Source: Lotus japonicus (Eukaryota > Streptophyta > Magnoliopsida > Fabales > Fabaceae). From it: DNA of 64,000 nt. The first letter of the stretch is position 1. Each line of letters opens with the position of its first letter. Below, one piece after another: positions 31,691 to 43,020 of this stretch. A program made the translations under genes and the position numbers. The notes beneath the pieces were generated by a model that saw nothing but the letters and a program-made list of their open reading frames with translations, searched no databases and was not told the origin of the DNA. Location of the stretch: NCBI RefSeq assembly GCF_012489685.1, contig NC_080043.1:55636289-55700288 (forward strand). Direction: 5' to 3'.

Positions 31691-32835
31691 ATAGAAAAAC
31701 TCCAAATACTTTTTTATAAAGTAGATGATCCACGTTATACATGATACATCTGAACCAAGAGTGAATTTAATTGGGTTTTCTCCGTTAAACATCCAAGAGT
31801 GATGGCAACGTAGACCCCATCTTTGACTAATCTAACCAGATATGCAAATTCAATATATTTGAGAATATATAAAAAGGTAGAAATTTGACGATGGGGTGGG
31901 CGTGATAAACATAGACGACGGCGATCTCAGTGCCACAAGTCCACAACGGTTGGGGTTTGAGCGATTAAAATCCGTTAGTTGAGGTTTTCTGATATTTTGA
32001 TGACATGGAATTCAATAATTAGGTGGTATATTTTGGAAAACTGGATATAACAAAGGTAAGGCATTTGACATCTTTGTTTTGTTTCTTGTAAGCTTTGTTT
32101 ATAAAAAAAAAAAGGCATTTGACCTAAGCTTTATTCTTAAAAAATTCATAGCTTTCAATCACAAACATTATTAAAATAGGTGAAGCTAATCTCTATAGTA
32201 CATTTTCTAGTAGTTTTTGTGTATTAGTGACAATTGTTCGTGGCAGTTTAAACCGCCAAAAAATGAACCAAATGACTAATTTTACTAATTTAATTAATGT
32301 TGGTGACTAAAAGTTATTAAATTTTTTATATAGATCAAGTCTAGTTCACCTGTATTTTACAGAACTAAAAATATATTTAACCTTACTTTTAACAATAAAA
32401 AAATAGAGCATTTCGAAAAGAAAAAAAATTCTAAAAATAGAGATTATTTTTAGAGATTCTAATTAGAGTATAAGTTAATTTATGTTTTCTGCTTTTGATC
32501 CATGCCAGGTATCTTAACAGTCGGTTGTCATAAGACTAATCAATTTTCTCATGTCAGCGACTACGCAGTAGAGGATTGACCAATGAGTTTTTTTAATTCA
32601 AAAGAATTGGGACTCAAACCCCTAACATTTGCTTAAGAAGACGATGTGCCGAACTATTACATCAACTCACTTGATTAAGATGATTTGTATTTACTTAAAC
32701 TAATTAAAATCACTTTTTATTTTTCTATAAGTAAATTTTTCTTATAATCATAATAGTTTTCCAAACCATCAGATTTCAACTATCTTTGAAATATTAATTT
32801 TTAAAAAATTGAAAAAACACCTTAAAATTTTTAAA

Positions 32836-33155
32836 AATGAATTGTCTACTTTCCGAAGTACACAAAAAAATGAATTGACTCTCTCTTTTTATTGAGTATT
32901 GAGTATCTCTCTTTTTAGATTTTGGTTGATTTCTTGGGAATGAATACATTTTTTCCTTCACTAGGGTTTTTCCACATAATTTTTTCTGGGAATGGTAATG
33001 AATTGTCTACTTTCCGAAGTACACAAAAAAATGAATTGACTCTCTTTTTATTGAGTATTGAGTATCTCTCTTTTTAGATTTTGGTTGATTTCTTGGGAAT
33101 GAATACATTTTTTCCTTCACTAGGGTTTTTCCACATAATTTTTTCTGGGAATGGT
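32836..33155. repeat. Tandem duplication (~160 bp) in intron 1
   Basis: Two adjacent copies (about 32836-32996 and 32997-33155) of a unit starting AATGAATTGTCTACTTTCCG and ending TTTTTTCTGGGAATGG, almost identical apart from CTCTCTCTTTTTATT versus CTCTCTTTTTATT. The second copy runs on into a LINE-like 3' tail (GTTATCTATATTAATATATT, A-run near 33279). Confidence 0.9.
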
Positions 33156-33329
33156 TTAATGAGTCTCATTCCTAAGTTCTTTTGGTCACCAAAGTGGGGA
33201 AGACTTGTCTTTTTTACCCATTGGTACGCACACATTTGTTCTAATGTTGTGTTATCTATATTAATATATTTTGTTTTCAAAAAAAATAATGAATTAAAAA
33301 GTGATTTAAAAAAACTGAAAGAAACTCTA

Positions 33330-33495
33330 CTTTTGTTCTGTTTTATTCTATTGTGCTTCTACTCTTTTTCTATCTGTTGCTGTTTCTTGTTTCTTTTGCT
33401 TTGCTAGCTAGCTTGCTTTTGGGCTCACTAGGTAGAGCCTTGTTCCCTAGATATTTGGTTCATCAATAATAAATCTTTCATTTTACAAAAAAAAA
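33330..33495 (+). repeat. Retroposon 3'-end with poly(A), intron 1
   Basis: T-rich sequence (CTTGCTTTTGGGCTCACTAG), TCATCAATAATAAATCTTTC and an A run at 33485-33500. This is the usual layout of a LINE or SINE 3' end. It lies about 150 bases from the exon 1 donor. Confidence 0.5.
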
Positions 33496-34172
33496 AAAAC
33501 TGAAAGAAACTCTACTCTTTTTTTTTTGAACGTAAGAAACTCTACTCTAAATTTAAAAGGATATTAAATAAAAAATACTTCATGTAAAAAAAGGTAGCCA
33601 TGCAAAATGCATGTGAGTTAAAATAATTAGATGAGCACAATATGTTGATTACCAAATATCGTGATATCCTCGGTGGATCAAAGTTGAGAGTGGAGCCAAA
33701 GAGCCTCCTCCATTGTTGCCATCACACGCAAAGTATTCACCAATGGGTGTGAGACTATAAACCCTTTCTCTCTTTCCACCTTCATTGGTTCGAATGGAGC
33801 AATTCAAAAGAGAGTAACTAGCCAACACAGGTAACATGCGTTCAAGCCTGTTAGCCAATTCTGGGTGCTGCTGGTAATTTGGAAGATGAGAAGCAATCTC
33901 AGAGGCAGACATTGAACTACATTTTTCTGCCTTTGTTATGATCTCAAACAAATTGAGGTCAATAGCAGCATTTAATACTGCAGGCATGATTCTACTAAAA
34001 CATAGCACCAAAGCAGATTGGTAAGCATCATCAACCTCTGTAGTGGGAAGTTGATCATGGTTTTGTTTGGAATTGTTGGAACTCATTTTCACTAGTATAT
34101 TGGATTAACCTTGTTGATTTCTAATTATGACTCACTGATCAGTTGTTGTGCTCTTTCTTTAGTTCTGGTGTT

Positions 34173-34181
34173 CTTTATATA
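34173..34181 (-). promoter_or_regulatory. TATA box of the O-methyltransferase gene
   Basis: CTTTATATA on plus, so TATATAAAG on minus, about 80 bases before the first ATG (34092). There is no better TATA in the 200 bases upstream of the start. Confidence 0.65.
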
Positions 34182-34606
34182 GGCATAATTTCTCCATCAA
34201 TACGTGTGCGTGTGCGTTTATATCTCTGAATTTTCTTCTCTGGGTTGGAATTAACCTTGACTGGTAGTATATTGAATAATCAAAAAATGACTAGTAGTAT
34301 AGTGAATAATCAATAAATGTTGTTTCATGTTTAGTGAAAACTTAATTTATTCAAATTTTATGTCAGAGATGATCTGATTTAGTTGAGATAGCAATTGTTT
34401 ATAAAAAACCTAACGTATCGGGTTAAAACTAGTTTTTTTCTATGACCCTTATCCACTTAAGGAACCCTTAAAATATATTCTCAAACGTCAAAGAAATAAA
34501 GTGAAATGCTAGTAACATATACTTTTCTAAAAACACATTCTAACATGCTTTTTGTGATTCATTTATTTTAAAAAATACAACACATTTTCTAAGAAGTAAA
34601 AAAAAT

Positions 34607-34800
34607 GAGTTTAATGGATATGCACTGACAGTGTAAAATAGTTTTACACAGTCATCCAATCAAAGCATGCCACATAGGAGAGATAATTACATTTGACTTT
34701 AATTTTAATTAAAAGAATAAGATATTTTCTGATTTGGCGGAATTCAATTGGATGTCTGTGTAAAATTATTTTACACTGTCAGTGCATATCCATTAAACTC
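34607..34800. mobile_element. MITE with ~43-bp terminal inverted repeats
   Basis: The left end GAGTTTAATGGATATGCACT (continuing through GACAGTGTAAAAT) is the reverse complement of the right end (AGTGCATATCCATTAAACTC). Total 194 bp. There is no ORF. It sits about 515 bases upstream of the O-methyltransferase start. The target duplication is unclear because the flanks are A-rich. Confidence 0.88.
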
Positions 34801-35252
34801 AAAAAAAATATATTGACTTTTTAAAAAATAAAATTAATCACAAGAAATATTTTAGAGTGTGCTGCTAGCCTTCCTAAAAAATAAAGATTAGCGATCAATG
34901 AACTCTTGATTCCCCTACTTAATTCCGTTGGTCCCATGCGTTTTTCTGATTAGTGCTCACACACCATGGAGGCACGACATATCATCAATTTCATACGAAA
35001 GAGAAGTCAATTCAACTATATGACTTAACGTTTAAAAAAAAATTGTTTGACTTAAATACTACCTCTGGAAACGTAATTGATATCTTAATGACATTTCAAA
35101 AAAAAAAAAAATCTTAATGGCAATGTACCATATATAGCCGCTTTTTGACTTTTATTTGATGATTATTAGTATTTTGAGTGAGTAAATTATATCCACTCCC
35201 TTCACACGGAATGACTTATCAGGTAACATCCTTGATTAAGAAATCACACTAA
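34801..35252. other. AT-rich spacer, no gene seen
   Basis: Poly-A stretches near 35035 and 35097. Nothing recognisable. Confidence 0.5.
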
Positions 35253-35395
35253 TTTTTTTTTATAGGTAAAGATATATCAATAAGGGTACTCCTACTAATT
35301 ACAAAAAAAATCATAAGAAACTACATGAAAATTGAAAAGTAACATAAGAAAGCAGGAAAACCCTTTCAACAGATCAGTTAAACACCTAGCTCCTT

Positions 35396-35777
35396 TCACA
35401 TATCAAAAAGACATATCATGGGTTCATTGAACCATTCAGATATAGCATGATGAAAATGACTATTTTTGGCCCTAAGCCACACCCATGCCTTCATTTTAAC
35501 CTGCTCAAACATTGATACTGGTTCAAATGGCTCGTCCCGGAAAATCCTCCCAATTCTACCGTTCCATACTCGCCAAATCACTGCTAGCCCAGATTAACGA
35601 AAGCCCAGCCTTTCTATCATTTGAACTACTCCCAATAAACTGGCTAAAATGCTCCTTCAAAGAAACAAGGGAAACAAAACAAATCCTCGACCCCTTAAAT
35701 ACCAGACACCACACATGCCACGCACACAGACAATCGAAAAACAAATGAGCAACAGATTCATCAACAACATTACACAT
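35396..35777 (-). pseudogene. LINE C-terminal zinc-binding (zf-RVT) fragment
   Basis: CNVVDESVAHLFFDCLCAWHVW is the start of the zf-RVT motif (C, H and C spacing). In the next frame IWRVWNGRIGRIF and AWVWLRAKNS follow, then the terminal MICLFDM stop. One frame change separates the halves. The solo LTR at 35778 abuts its upstream side. Confidence 0.8.
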
Positions 35778-36097
35778 TGGACTGGGCGAGACCCCAACGT
35801 CCCTCGCCCAGGGTGCCTGGCCTTAGGCGGGGAACGCGCCATGACCTTGGGCCACCCTTTCCGAGGCCCGACAGACCCATTTGGATAAGATAAATGCGCC
35901 AAAGCCCAACTCTACCTCTATAAATAGGAGGGAAATACCAATTGTAAGAGACTCTTAGCTCATTTGAATAATAATAGCATTGAAATTCAGTTACACTTTC
36001 TCTCTCTAAGTGGTTAGAGCTTCTCTCTCTAAGCATTCTCATCACCTTCCTCACACTTTGGGTACTACCTTCCCTCTCTATGTTCTAGCACGGAACA
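35778..36097 (+). repeat. Solo LTR of gypsy G2 family, plus orientation
   Basis: It starts TGGACTGGGCGAGACC and ends TAGCACGGAACA, 320 bp, and matches the reverse complement of 46874-47170. It is flanked by a perfect 5-bp duplication CACAT (35773-35777 and 36098-36102). A TATAAATAGG element (35920-35929) is the LTR promoter. No internal sequence is left, so it arose by recombination between two LTRs. Confidence 0.95.
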
Positions 36098-36774
36098 CAC
36101 ATTGAGTCATTCAGCGAAATATTCCTCCTCAACAAATTATCCTTAGTTTGAATTCAACTAATCAAGATCTTCCCGCCTAAGGAAATTGCGTTTGATGGAG
36201 CAGGAGTTTTTCAAAGGGACTTGAATACCCCTTTCTCCTGATCAATATCTCGAGAAACAATTACTTCATAGGCAGAACTTACTGAAAACTTTCCATCCCT
36301 TTCTTTTCCAAATCCAACAATCCCTCATTCCCCTTATCTGCACAAAAGAAGAGATAATTTGTAATAACTCATCTAATTTCCTCTGAGATTCCCCTTCCAC
36401 CCTCTCCTACCATTTGAAATCCTAACACCATTTATTATCAGTCTAGAAACCATCTCCATCATATTCAAATCCAGTTGCACTGAAGACTGAAATAAATCAA
36501 GGTATTGATCTCGAAATTTCCCTACTCTATACCAATCCTCGTCCCAAAAACTAGTATCATTACTCTCACCAATCCTCTAGCTCAGCCCATTTTCAAACCA
36601 ATTCCATGTTGCACCACTCACACAAGATTTATTTAAGTCCTTCCACAAAAAAGAAGCCTTTGATATCTGATCCTGCCCATACTTTGCCATTAAAATTCTG
36701 CACCATAGTTGATCATGTTCATGTAACATTCGACAACGCCACTTGCCAAGCATCTCTTTGTTTACACTCTAGAT

Positions 36775-37761
36775 CAAGGTTCTAAATATCGGTCGCAGTC
36801 ACAGTCGCGTTGCGGTTTTTGCAATAACGGATATTACTGTTGCTGCGATATGTGTTGCGCCTGTTGCGGTGTGAATGGTTCACAAATTATGTTTAAAATG
36901 CATAAATTATGTGAAAAAAAAATATTATTTATAACTTATATTATACATCACAAATAATTAAGATGTTAAAATTTTCATAAGATGTTAAAAAGTAAAGAAA
37001 ATAATTAAAAAAATGATTAATATGAATAAATTACATAATTACATATTCAATTAATACCAACCTTAAAAAAATTAATACCATGGCTAAATCTTTTAATGAT
37101 TCGACCAACACCATAAGAAAAAAATCATATCAATTAATAGCAATCAACGAAGTACCAACTAGATTAAATCACACGGATCATGGCCATAAATTTAGGGAGA
37201 TAAGAAAATAAAAATATCAAAAAAAAACAACCCATGACCCACTTTACCAAATCAAAGTCTCTCCCCCCTCTCAACCCATAACCAGTGTAAATCTTTTCAG
37301 AAGCAGAGTAGGTCGGCCTCTTTCTTTCCTCTCCTTCTCTCCTAAAGAAATCAACAGATCTGAAGAGATTAAAGGGTGGGTTATGGTTACTTTACCTCAC
37401 CAGCTCACCTCAAGGACGAAGATGACGAAGAAGAGAAGACTGAAGAACGCCGTGGGTGGTGGTTTTGTGTTTGTCGGAGCATGACAATGGACTCATCTCA
37501 CGGTCTCAGAGAGCTAGAGGAAGACATGAACTTAGGAAGATAGAGGTCTCAGAGCCAGAGGAAGTCAGGAACTGGCTATGAAACAGGATTTTGGGAAAAA
37601 CATGTTGCTACAGTAAAAACGTCGTTACAAGGCTTCTGTTGACATCGCGGACGTGTGATTTCGATTAGCTCCGAGAAATCGTTCTGTATCGGTCACGGTT
37701 GTCACCGATACCGTTACATCTCGGACGATATTTGAATATCGTTTTGATATTTAGAACCTTG
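36775..37761. mobile_element. Non-autonomous hAT-like element
   Basis: Terminal inverted repeats CAAGGTTCTAAATATC / GATATTTAGAACCTTG are flanked by an 8-bp duplication, CTCTAGAT (36767-36774) and CTCTTGAT (37762-37769), with one mismatch. The subterminal ends are rich in GTCGC/CGATACCG words, as in hAT elements. It is 987 bp long, AT-rich in the middle, and has no transposase frame. It sits inside the LINE. Confidence 0.88.
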
Positions 37762-37859
37762 CTCTTGATCCTTCACCCCAAGACCCCCTCCAATTTAGAT
37801 TTACAGACTTGCGACCAACTGACTCGAGGTAACTTCCTTACTTCATCCGAACCACCACA

Positions 37860-38491
37860 TTAAAATCTCGACATAATCTGATTGCAAAATTTGACTACCC
37901 CTTTTGGAATCCTGAAGAAAGAGATAAAATACAAATGAAGAGCAGATAATACATTTTTCACAAGACAAAGCTGCCCACCTAAAGATAGTTGTTTACCCCT
38001 CCAACTCGATAACTTCCTCTTCATCTTTGCCATAACTGGTTCCAAGTGGCTAAACGCCTCGATTTTCCCCACCTCGGATTTCCCCCCACAGAAAGCCCCA
38101 AGTACACAAAAGGCAAGGCCATTACACTACAATTTAACAAAGCCGCAAAACGATTTGCTAGATTTCCAGCAAATAAGATTCCTGCTAGTTTGCTTTTGAA
38201 AAAAAAATAATCTTCATACTCGAAACCAATTCGAAGCATCTTAGAATACACTTCAGGGCAATCACATTCTGAATGTTTGCTTCCCCTATAAATAGCGCAT
38301 CATCCGCAAATTGAAGAAAAGATACCTCCACAATCTCAATCCTGCCAACCTTCAGAGGCATGAAATTATTTGTTTCAATCGCTTGCCTTAGAATCCTACT
38401 CAAACCCTCCGCCACAATGAAGAACAAGAACGGTGTAGGAGGATCCCCTGCCTAACACATTTTTCCATTTTAAACTCTCGAGTGGGACTCC
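37860..38491 (-). pseudogene. LINE reverse transcriptase fragment
   Basis: Reading minus, SPTREFKMEKCVRQGDPPTPFLF (GDP block), then LSRILRQAIETN, the catalytic FADDALFIGEA (FADD in place of the usual YADD/FADD box) and LPFVYLGLSVGG. MKRKLSSWRGKQLSLGGQL and VLSALHLYFISFFRIPK follow. The order is that of non-LTR RT (RVT_1 plus thumb). Several frame changes lie near 38200 and 38060. The N-terminal part is removed by the Sirevirus insertion. Confidence 0.88.
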
Positions 38492-39554
38492 TGTAAGATC
38501 AAGATTTGGTCATGTGGTGCAAATCTATGTTTTGATGATAACAAGTATTTATTTGTGGATGAACAATTATGGTACTTTAACGTTTGTCTTGAGTGTTGTG
38601 ACAAACAGGATCAGAAGTTCTGAAGGTCCAGAAGCTGAGAAGTGAAGACTCTGAAGTCCAAGAGTAAGCTGGCTCTGAAGACCAAGTACTTTCTACTCTG
38701 AGGTCTAGAAGCAGAAGTTACGAAGGTCAGAGGATCCAAGCTTCCCTCTGACTCTGATCACCAAGCTTCACAAGTTCCAACATGAAGCATCGCTCTGATC
38801 AGAAGTCAACTAGGATAAAGGCCACGTCGCTGTCCAAGTACAAAAGCAATTGTACTATCCTGATGACCTTACCTAAGATATTCAGCCACAACAGGTTCTG
38901 GAAGTTCCAGAAATGCTCTCCAACGGTCATATTTTCTCAATGGAAACATCCTTTGCACCTTGGACTATTTAAGGCTGAAGAAGAGAAGAAAGACTGTGAG
39001 AGAAACCAAGAGATGCAATACAAGAAAAGATTCAAGCCTCCACTTTCTTCATCTGTTCTTATTTAGTTTACACTTAGCTTATTCAGAAGCAAACCTTTGT
39101 AAACACCAACCTCATACAGTTGTTTGTTTTTTCCTTAAGGGACCGGGTAGGTCAGTATCCTTAAGAAGACTAGGATCTGTGTATCTTAGTGGTGATTCCT
39201 TAAGGGACCAGTTATGTCAGTATCCTTGAGAAGACTAAGATAGTGAATCTTGGTGTTGCTAGTTCTTAGGTTGTTAGTCACTGAGCAAGGTGTTCTAGTG
39301 CAGTTGTAACAATCTTTGATTAGTGGATTGCCTTCATTCTAAGAAGGAAGAAATCACCTTAACGGGTGGACTGGATTAGCTTGAGGGATTTATCAAGTGA
39401 ACCAGGATAAAATACTTGTGTGCTTCTCTCTTCTCTATCCGCAGCACCTTCTATCTCAGATAAACCGAAAAGATTTACTTTAAATCTTAAGGGGAAAGTT
39501 TTTATATTCAAAACTCTATTCAACCCCCCCTTCTAGTCGTTTTTCACACCTTCA
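38492..39554 (+). repeat. 5' LTR of Sirevirus S3
   Basis: Starts TGTAAGATCAAGATTTGG and ends CACACCTTCA, followed at once by the primer-binding site. 1063 bp. A CTTAAGGGACC(G/A)G(G/T)T(A/T)GGTCAGTATCCTT unit is duplicated near 39135-39225. TGGACTATTTAAGGC near 38961 is the likely TATA region. Confidence 0.93.
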
Positions 39555-39555
39555 A

Positions 39556-39567
39556 TTGGTATCAGAG
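39556..39567 (+). other. Primer-binding site of Sirevirus S3
   Basis: TTGGTATCAGAG, one base after the LTR end, complementary to the 3' end of initiator tRNA-Met as in most copia elements. Confidence 0.9.
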
Positions 39568-39628
39568 TGCAAGTTCTGATTACCACACTTAACAGTGTTT
39601 AGTAGATCCAGGCCAGTGTGAAAAAGTC

Positions 39629-41236
39629 ATGGTTTCCTCCACTACTACAAGCAAATATCAATACAGTGCAAGACCACCTATCTTTGATGGTCAGAGATTT
39701 GATTACTGGAAAGACAGAATCGAAAGCTTCTTTCTTGGCTTTGATCCTGATCTCTGGGATTTTGTTGTTGATGGCTACACCCCTCCTGTTGATGAACATG
39801 GTGTAAAGATCCCAAGGGAGAAGATGAGTGAAGATCAAAAGAAGGAGTTCAGAGATCATCACAGATCAAGAACTATTCTCCAAAGTGCCATCTCATATTA
39901 AGAATATGAGAAAATTACTGATCGTGATTCTGCTAAGTGTATCCTTGATTCCTTAAAGATGACTCATGAAGGAAACAAAGAAGTGAAAGAGACAAAGGCG
40001 TTGTCTCTGATCAGGCAGTATGAATCCTTCCAAATGGAACCTGACGAATCCATTGAGGATATGTTTTTCAGATTCCAGTTGATTATTGCTGGAATAAGAC
40101 CCCTCAACAAAAGCTACACCATTGCTAATCATGTTATGAGGGTCCTTAGAGGTCTTCCTGAAAGCTGGGTGCCCTTGATAACTTCTTTGACGTTTTCAAG
40201 AGACATTGAACAGTTGGGTCTGGAAGAACTCATAAGCATGTTGAAGTGTCATGAGTTAGATCGTGCTGAACATCAGAAGCACATGAAGAAGTCCATATCC
40301 TTGAAATCCAAATCTGAAAAGGCTAAAGCTCTCCAAGCAGCTGCAGAAGAGTCTGAAGAAACCTCTGAAGATTCGGATGAAGATGAGCTAACCTTGATCT
40401 CTAGAAAGCTCAACCGCATCTGGAAGCACAAGCAGAGCAAGTACAGAGGCTCAGCAAAGGCCAAAGGAAAGCATGAATCTTCATCTGGTCAGAAGAAGTC
40501 TTCATCAAAGGAAGTCACTTGCTTCGAATGCAAAGAGTCAGGGCACTACAAAATTGATTGTCCAAAGCTGAAAAAGGACAAGAAGCCAAAGAAGCATTTC
40601 AAAGCTAAGAAAGGTGTGATGGTGACTTTTGATGACTCAGAGTCAGAAGAAGTTGATTCTGATGGAGAAGTTGTTGAAGGACTCATGGCTATTGTCAAGA
40701 ACAAAGAAGCAAAGTCAAAAGATGCAACTAACTCTGAACCTGCATCAGAGGAAGATCTAAACTCTGATGATGAAAATGAGGTATTCGCTTCTTTCTCAAC
40801 CTCTGAACTTAAAGATGCTTTGTCTGAAATTATGGATAAATATTACTCTCTCTTGACTATGCATAAAAAGTTGAAAAAGGATTTCTATGCTGTTTCTAAG
40901 ACTTCTACGGAACATGAGAAAAGTATTTCTGAATTAAAAGAAAGTAATCATGCTTTAGTAAACTCTAACTCCGTGCTCAAAAATCAGATTGTTAAGTTAG
41001 AAGAAGTTGTTGCTTGTGATGCCTCTGATAATAAGAATGAATCTAAATATGAAAAATCTTTTCAAATATTCCTGGCTAAAAGCGTAGACAGAAGCTTAAT
41101 GGCTTCAATGATCTATGGCGTAAGCAGAAATGGAATGTATGGCATTGGCTATTCTAAACCTTCTGAAGTTGCTCCATCATCTCTTAAGAAAGGAACTTTC
41201 TTTATGTCAAAATATCATGCTCAAATTCCTTTATAA
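39629..41236 (+). pseudogene. Sirevirus S3 gag, 3'-truncated
   Basis: From ATG 39629 the frame reads YSARPPIFDGQRFDYWKDRI (start of the copia gag/UBN2-type domain). A single in-frame TAA lies at 39899-39901, then RQYESFQMEPDESIEDMFFR and VLRGLPESW follow. The C-terminal part is basic and holds the CCHC zinc knuckle CFECKESGHYKIDC (near 40530-40570). An acidic Ser/Glu region and a coiled coil come next, typical of Sirevirus gag. It ends SKYHAQIPL-stop at 41236, where the sequence switches abruptly to a gypsy antisense gene. Protease, integrase and RT are absent. Except for the TAA the frame is clean. Confidence 0.9.
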
Positions 41237-42824
41237 TATCACTAAGCGACGAAGACAAAGCCATCCTTGGCTTCTTCGCCGGGTTTCCTATCTTCGAATC
41301 ATCACAGTTGCTTGAGGCTGCACATGAGAACTCCCTCCGCCCATTCCTAGAAGAAATGAACTTTACCGAGGCCGCATTGCAACGTGCTCTGGCTTCTGAC
41401 TCACTCGAGTTCCCTCCTGTTTTCAACACCAAGGTAATTAAGAGGAAACGTGCTGTCGTCGACTCTGATGCTGAGGCCACCGTTCTTCCGTCGAAGAAGG
41501 TCAAAAGATCTTCTTCAGTTGACCCTGCTCTAGGTGCCACTGGGTTTGATGAGGCTACACCGGGTGTCGCCCCATTGCCCACAATTGACGATCTGGTTCC
41601 TAGATCCCATGATGACGCCGCTCCGCCTTCCCCCCCCGAAGAGGTCCCAGAAATCGAAAAAAGTTAACCCCGACCCAGAGGGAAAATCTAGGGTCGAGAC
41701 TTCCTCGCCTCGGAAGTTGAAAAAGAAGAAAAAGAAGGGTAAGAAACCTCCAGCTGGCGAAGCATCTGCCCCACACCTGGCGGGCGAAGAGACCTCGAAG
41801 CCCTTGGGCGGTGCTGAGTCTTTACCTTGTCCAGAGGGAGTGAGTTTCCGCTGGTCAACAACCTCCTTAAGATTCTCCCCAAACAATTCCTTCCTATGAC
41901 CCAACTGGAGTATCTTTCGCCCGACTGGTTAACCCTCAGGACGAAGGTTCAAACCCCCAAGCGTTGCCAGTCTTTTGCCCCCCAGTCTTGAAATCAACCA
42001 TGCTACTACTGGCGATCAAACAGGATCTTCACCAAGCCTTGCCTTCCACCATCGACTTCATGTTGTCCAACGCCTTTCTTGGCAATATGAGAGCAGCTGA
42101 GATTCCTGACCTTGACACCGCAACGCAGAAAGCCCTCAACCACCTCTTGCGAGCGGGGTGTCTCTTCGCCCAACTATCCCAAGACTCAGCTTCTTCCGCA
42201 GAAGTGGAGAAACTTCAACAAGAGGCTGAAGGTTACCGCGCGGCCACGCAGGAGGCTCACAATGAATGTGACAAGTTGCTGACCCAGGTGGTAGCTCAAA
42301 CGAGGAAACTGACCAACGTAGGCGTTGATATGAACTACCACGAGGAGGACCTGGCTGCTTGCAAGGAAAGGACGGATGATTTGGAGGTGGATTGGTATGA
42401 ACTTCAGCAAGAGGTGAAGGCAAAAACGGAGACAATCAACGCCGGCAGGGCCGCTTGCATCGTCCAAGGCAAAGAGATCGCATTCCTTCAAAGCGAGTTG
42501 GGTGCGACGAACGAGGCCCTGGCTGATGTGAGGTCACAACTTGAGGTAGAAAACCAGGTCCTCGTGAATATGGACTCCAAAATCAAAACCTCTCAAGCCC
42601 GGTTGGTGGCTGACGTTGCTGCTGAGGTTGTGGAAGAACGTGGCCGCGACTTCTTTCTCGCCAAGGCTCAGGTTCAACATCTCTACCCAGGAATTAACCT
42701 TGATGGAATGGGAGCTTTCAAGACGATCACCTCGCATGGGCTCGTTGGCCTTGACGATCCTCCGGGTTTCACTGCCGAGCGTTTCGCCGCTGCTGAAATT
42801 GAGAGGGAAAAATTGTCAATGTAA
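41237..42824 (+). pseudogene. Antisense ORF of Tat gypsy G2, C-terminal half
   Basis: It begins inside the protein (SLSDEDKAILGFFAGFPIFE) because the junction removed the front. LLEAAHENSLRPFLEEMNF leads to AALQRALAS and a basic, Lys-rich region (VKRSSSVDP; KLKKKKKKGKKPP in another frame). After shifts between 41640 and 41960, a clean frame (41964-42824) reads LLLAIKQDLHQALPSTIDFM, a long coiled coil (VEKLQQEAEGYRAATQEAH, EVKAKTETINAGRAACI) and a tail ending AAEIEREKLSM. The antisense position and coiled-coil end fit Tat-lineage accessory ORFs. It complements the N-terminal fragment at 1822-2243. A possible intron donor (AAGGTAATT) lies near 41430. Confidence 0.72.
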
Positions 42825-42904
42825 AAAAAGCTATGTTGCTTTTTTTTTTTGACTCTCTTTATCATCCTTTGTAATCAATTATTGTTATTATATTTTTCTT
42901 TAGT

Positions 42905-43020
42905 TTGAATTCGTCTCGCGTTCGCCCTTCGCCATTTAGGCAACTCTTTAGGAATTTTCGCCTTGCGTTCGCCTGTCGCCATTTAGGCAATTTTTTACGA
43001 ATTTTCGCCTTGCGCTCGTG
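42905..43020. repeat. Short tandem repeat in G2 3' region
   Basis: Two copies of a ~54-bp unit with CGTTCGCC(C/T)(T/G)TCGCCATTTAGGCAA, TTTA(G/C)GAATTTTCGCCTTGCG. Non-coding. Confidence 0.75.

Larger units (their letters stand above)
29727..34092 (-). pseudogene. Caffeic-acid-type O-methyltransferase gene, four exons, frameshifted and 3'-truncated
   Basis: Plant class II SAM-dependent O-methyltransferase (COMT-like), which methylates phenolic hydroxyls in the cytosol; the substrate is not predictable. Exon 1 (34092-33653) encodes the dimerisation domain (AIDLNLFEII, YSLTPIGEYF, LAPLSTLIHRGYHDIW) with donor GTAATC. Exon 2 (30754-30438) carries the SAM motif LVDVGGGVG and FDLPQVIQHAP. Exon 3 (30100-30036) carries [19 protein letters not shown]. 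Exon 4 (29941 into the gap) carries [11 protein letters not shown] with the catalytic His, then [10 protein letters not shown]. One extra base near 29847 shifts the frame: the expected [19 protein letters not shown] continues in another frame. The C-terminal ~60 residues are missing in the gap. Intron 1 is 2.9 kb and filled with LINE remnants. If the extra base is a sequencing error, the gene may be intact. Confidence 0.9.
35253..38491 (-). mobile_element. L1-type LINE, 3' half, broken by three insertions
   Basis: Minus orientation: RT core (38491-37860), connecting sequence full of stops (37860-36100), zinc-binding C-terminus (35777-35396) and a poly(A) tail (T run at 35253). It is interrupted by a hAT element (36775-37761) and a solo gypsy LTR (35778-36097). 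Sirevirus S3 cuts it inside RT at 38491. The 5' half is not found in the window. Confidence 0.85.
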
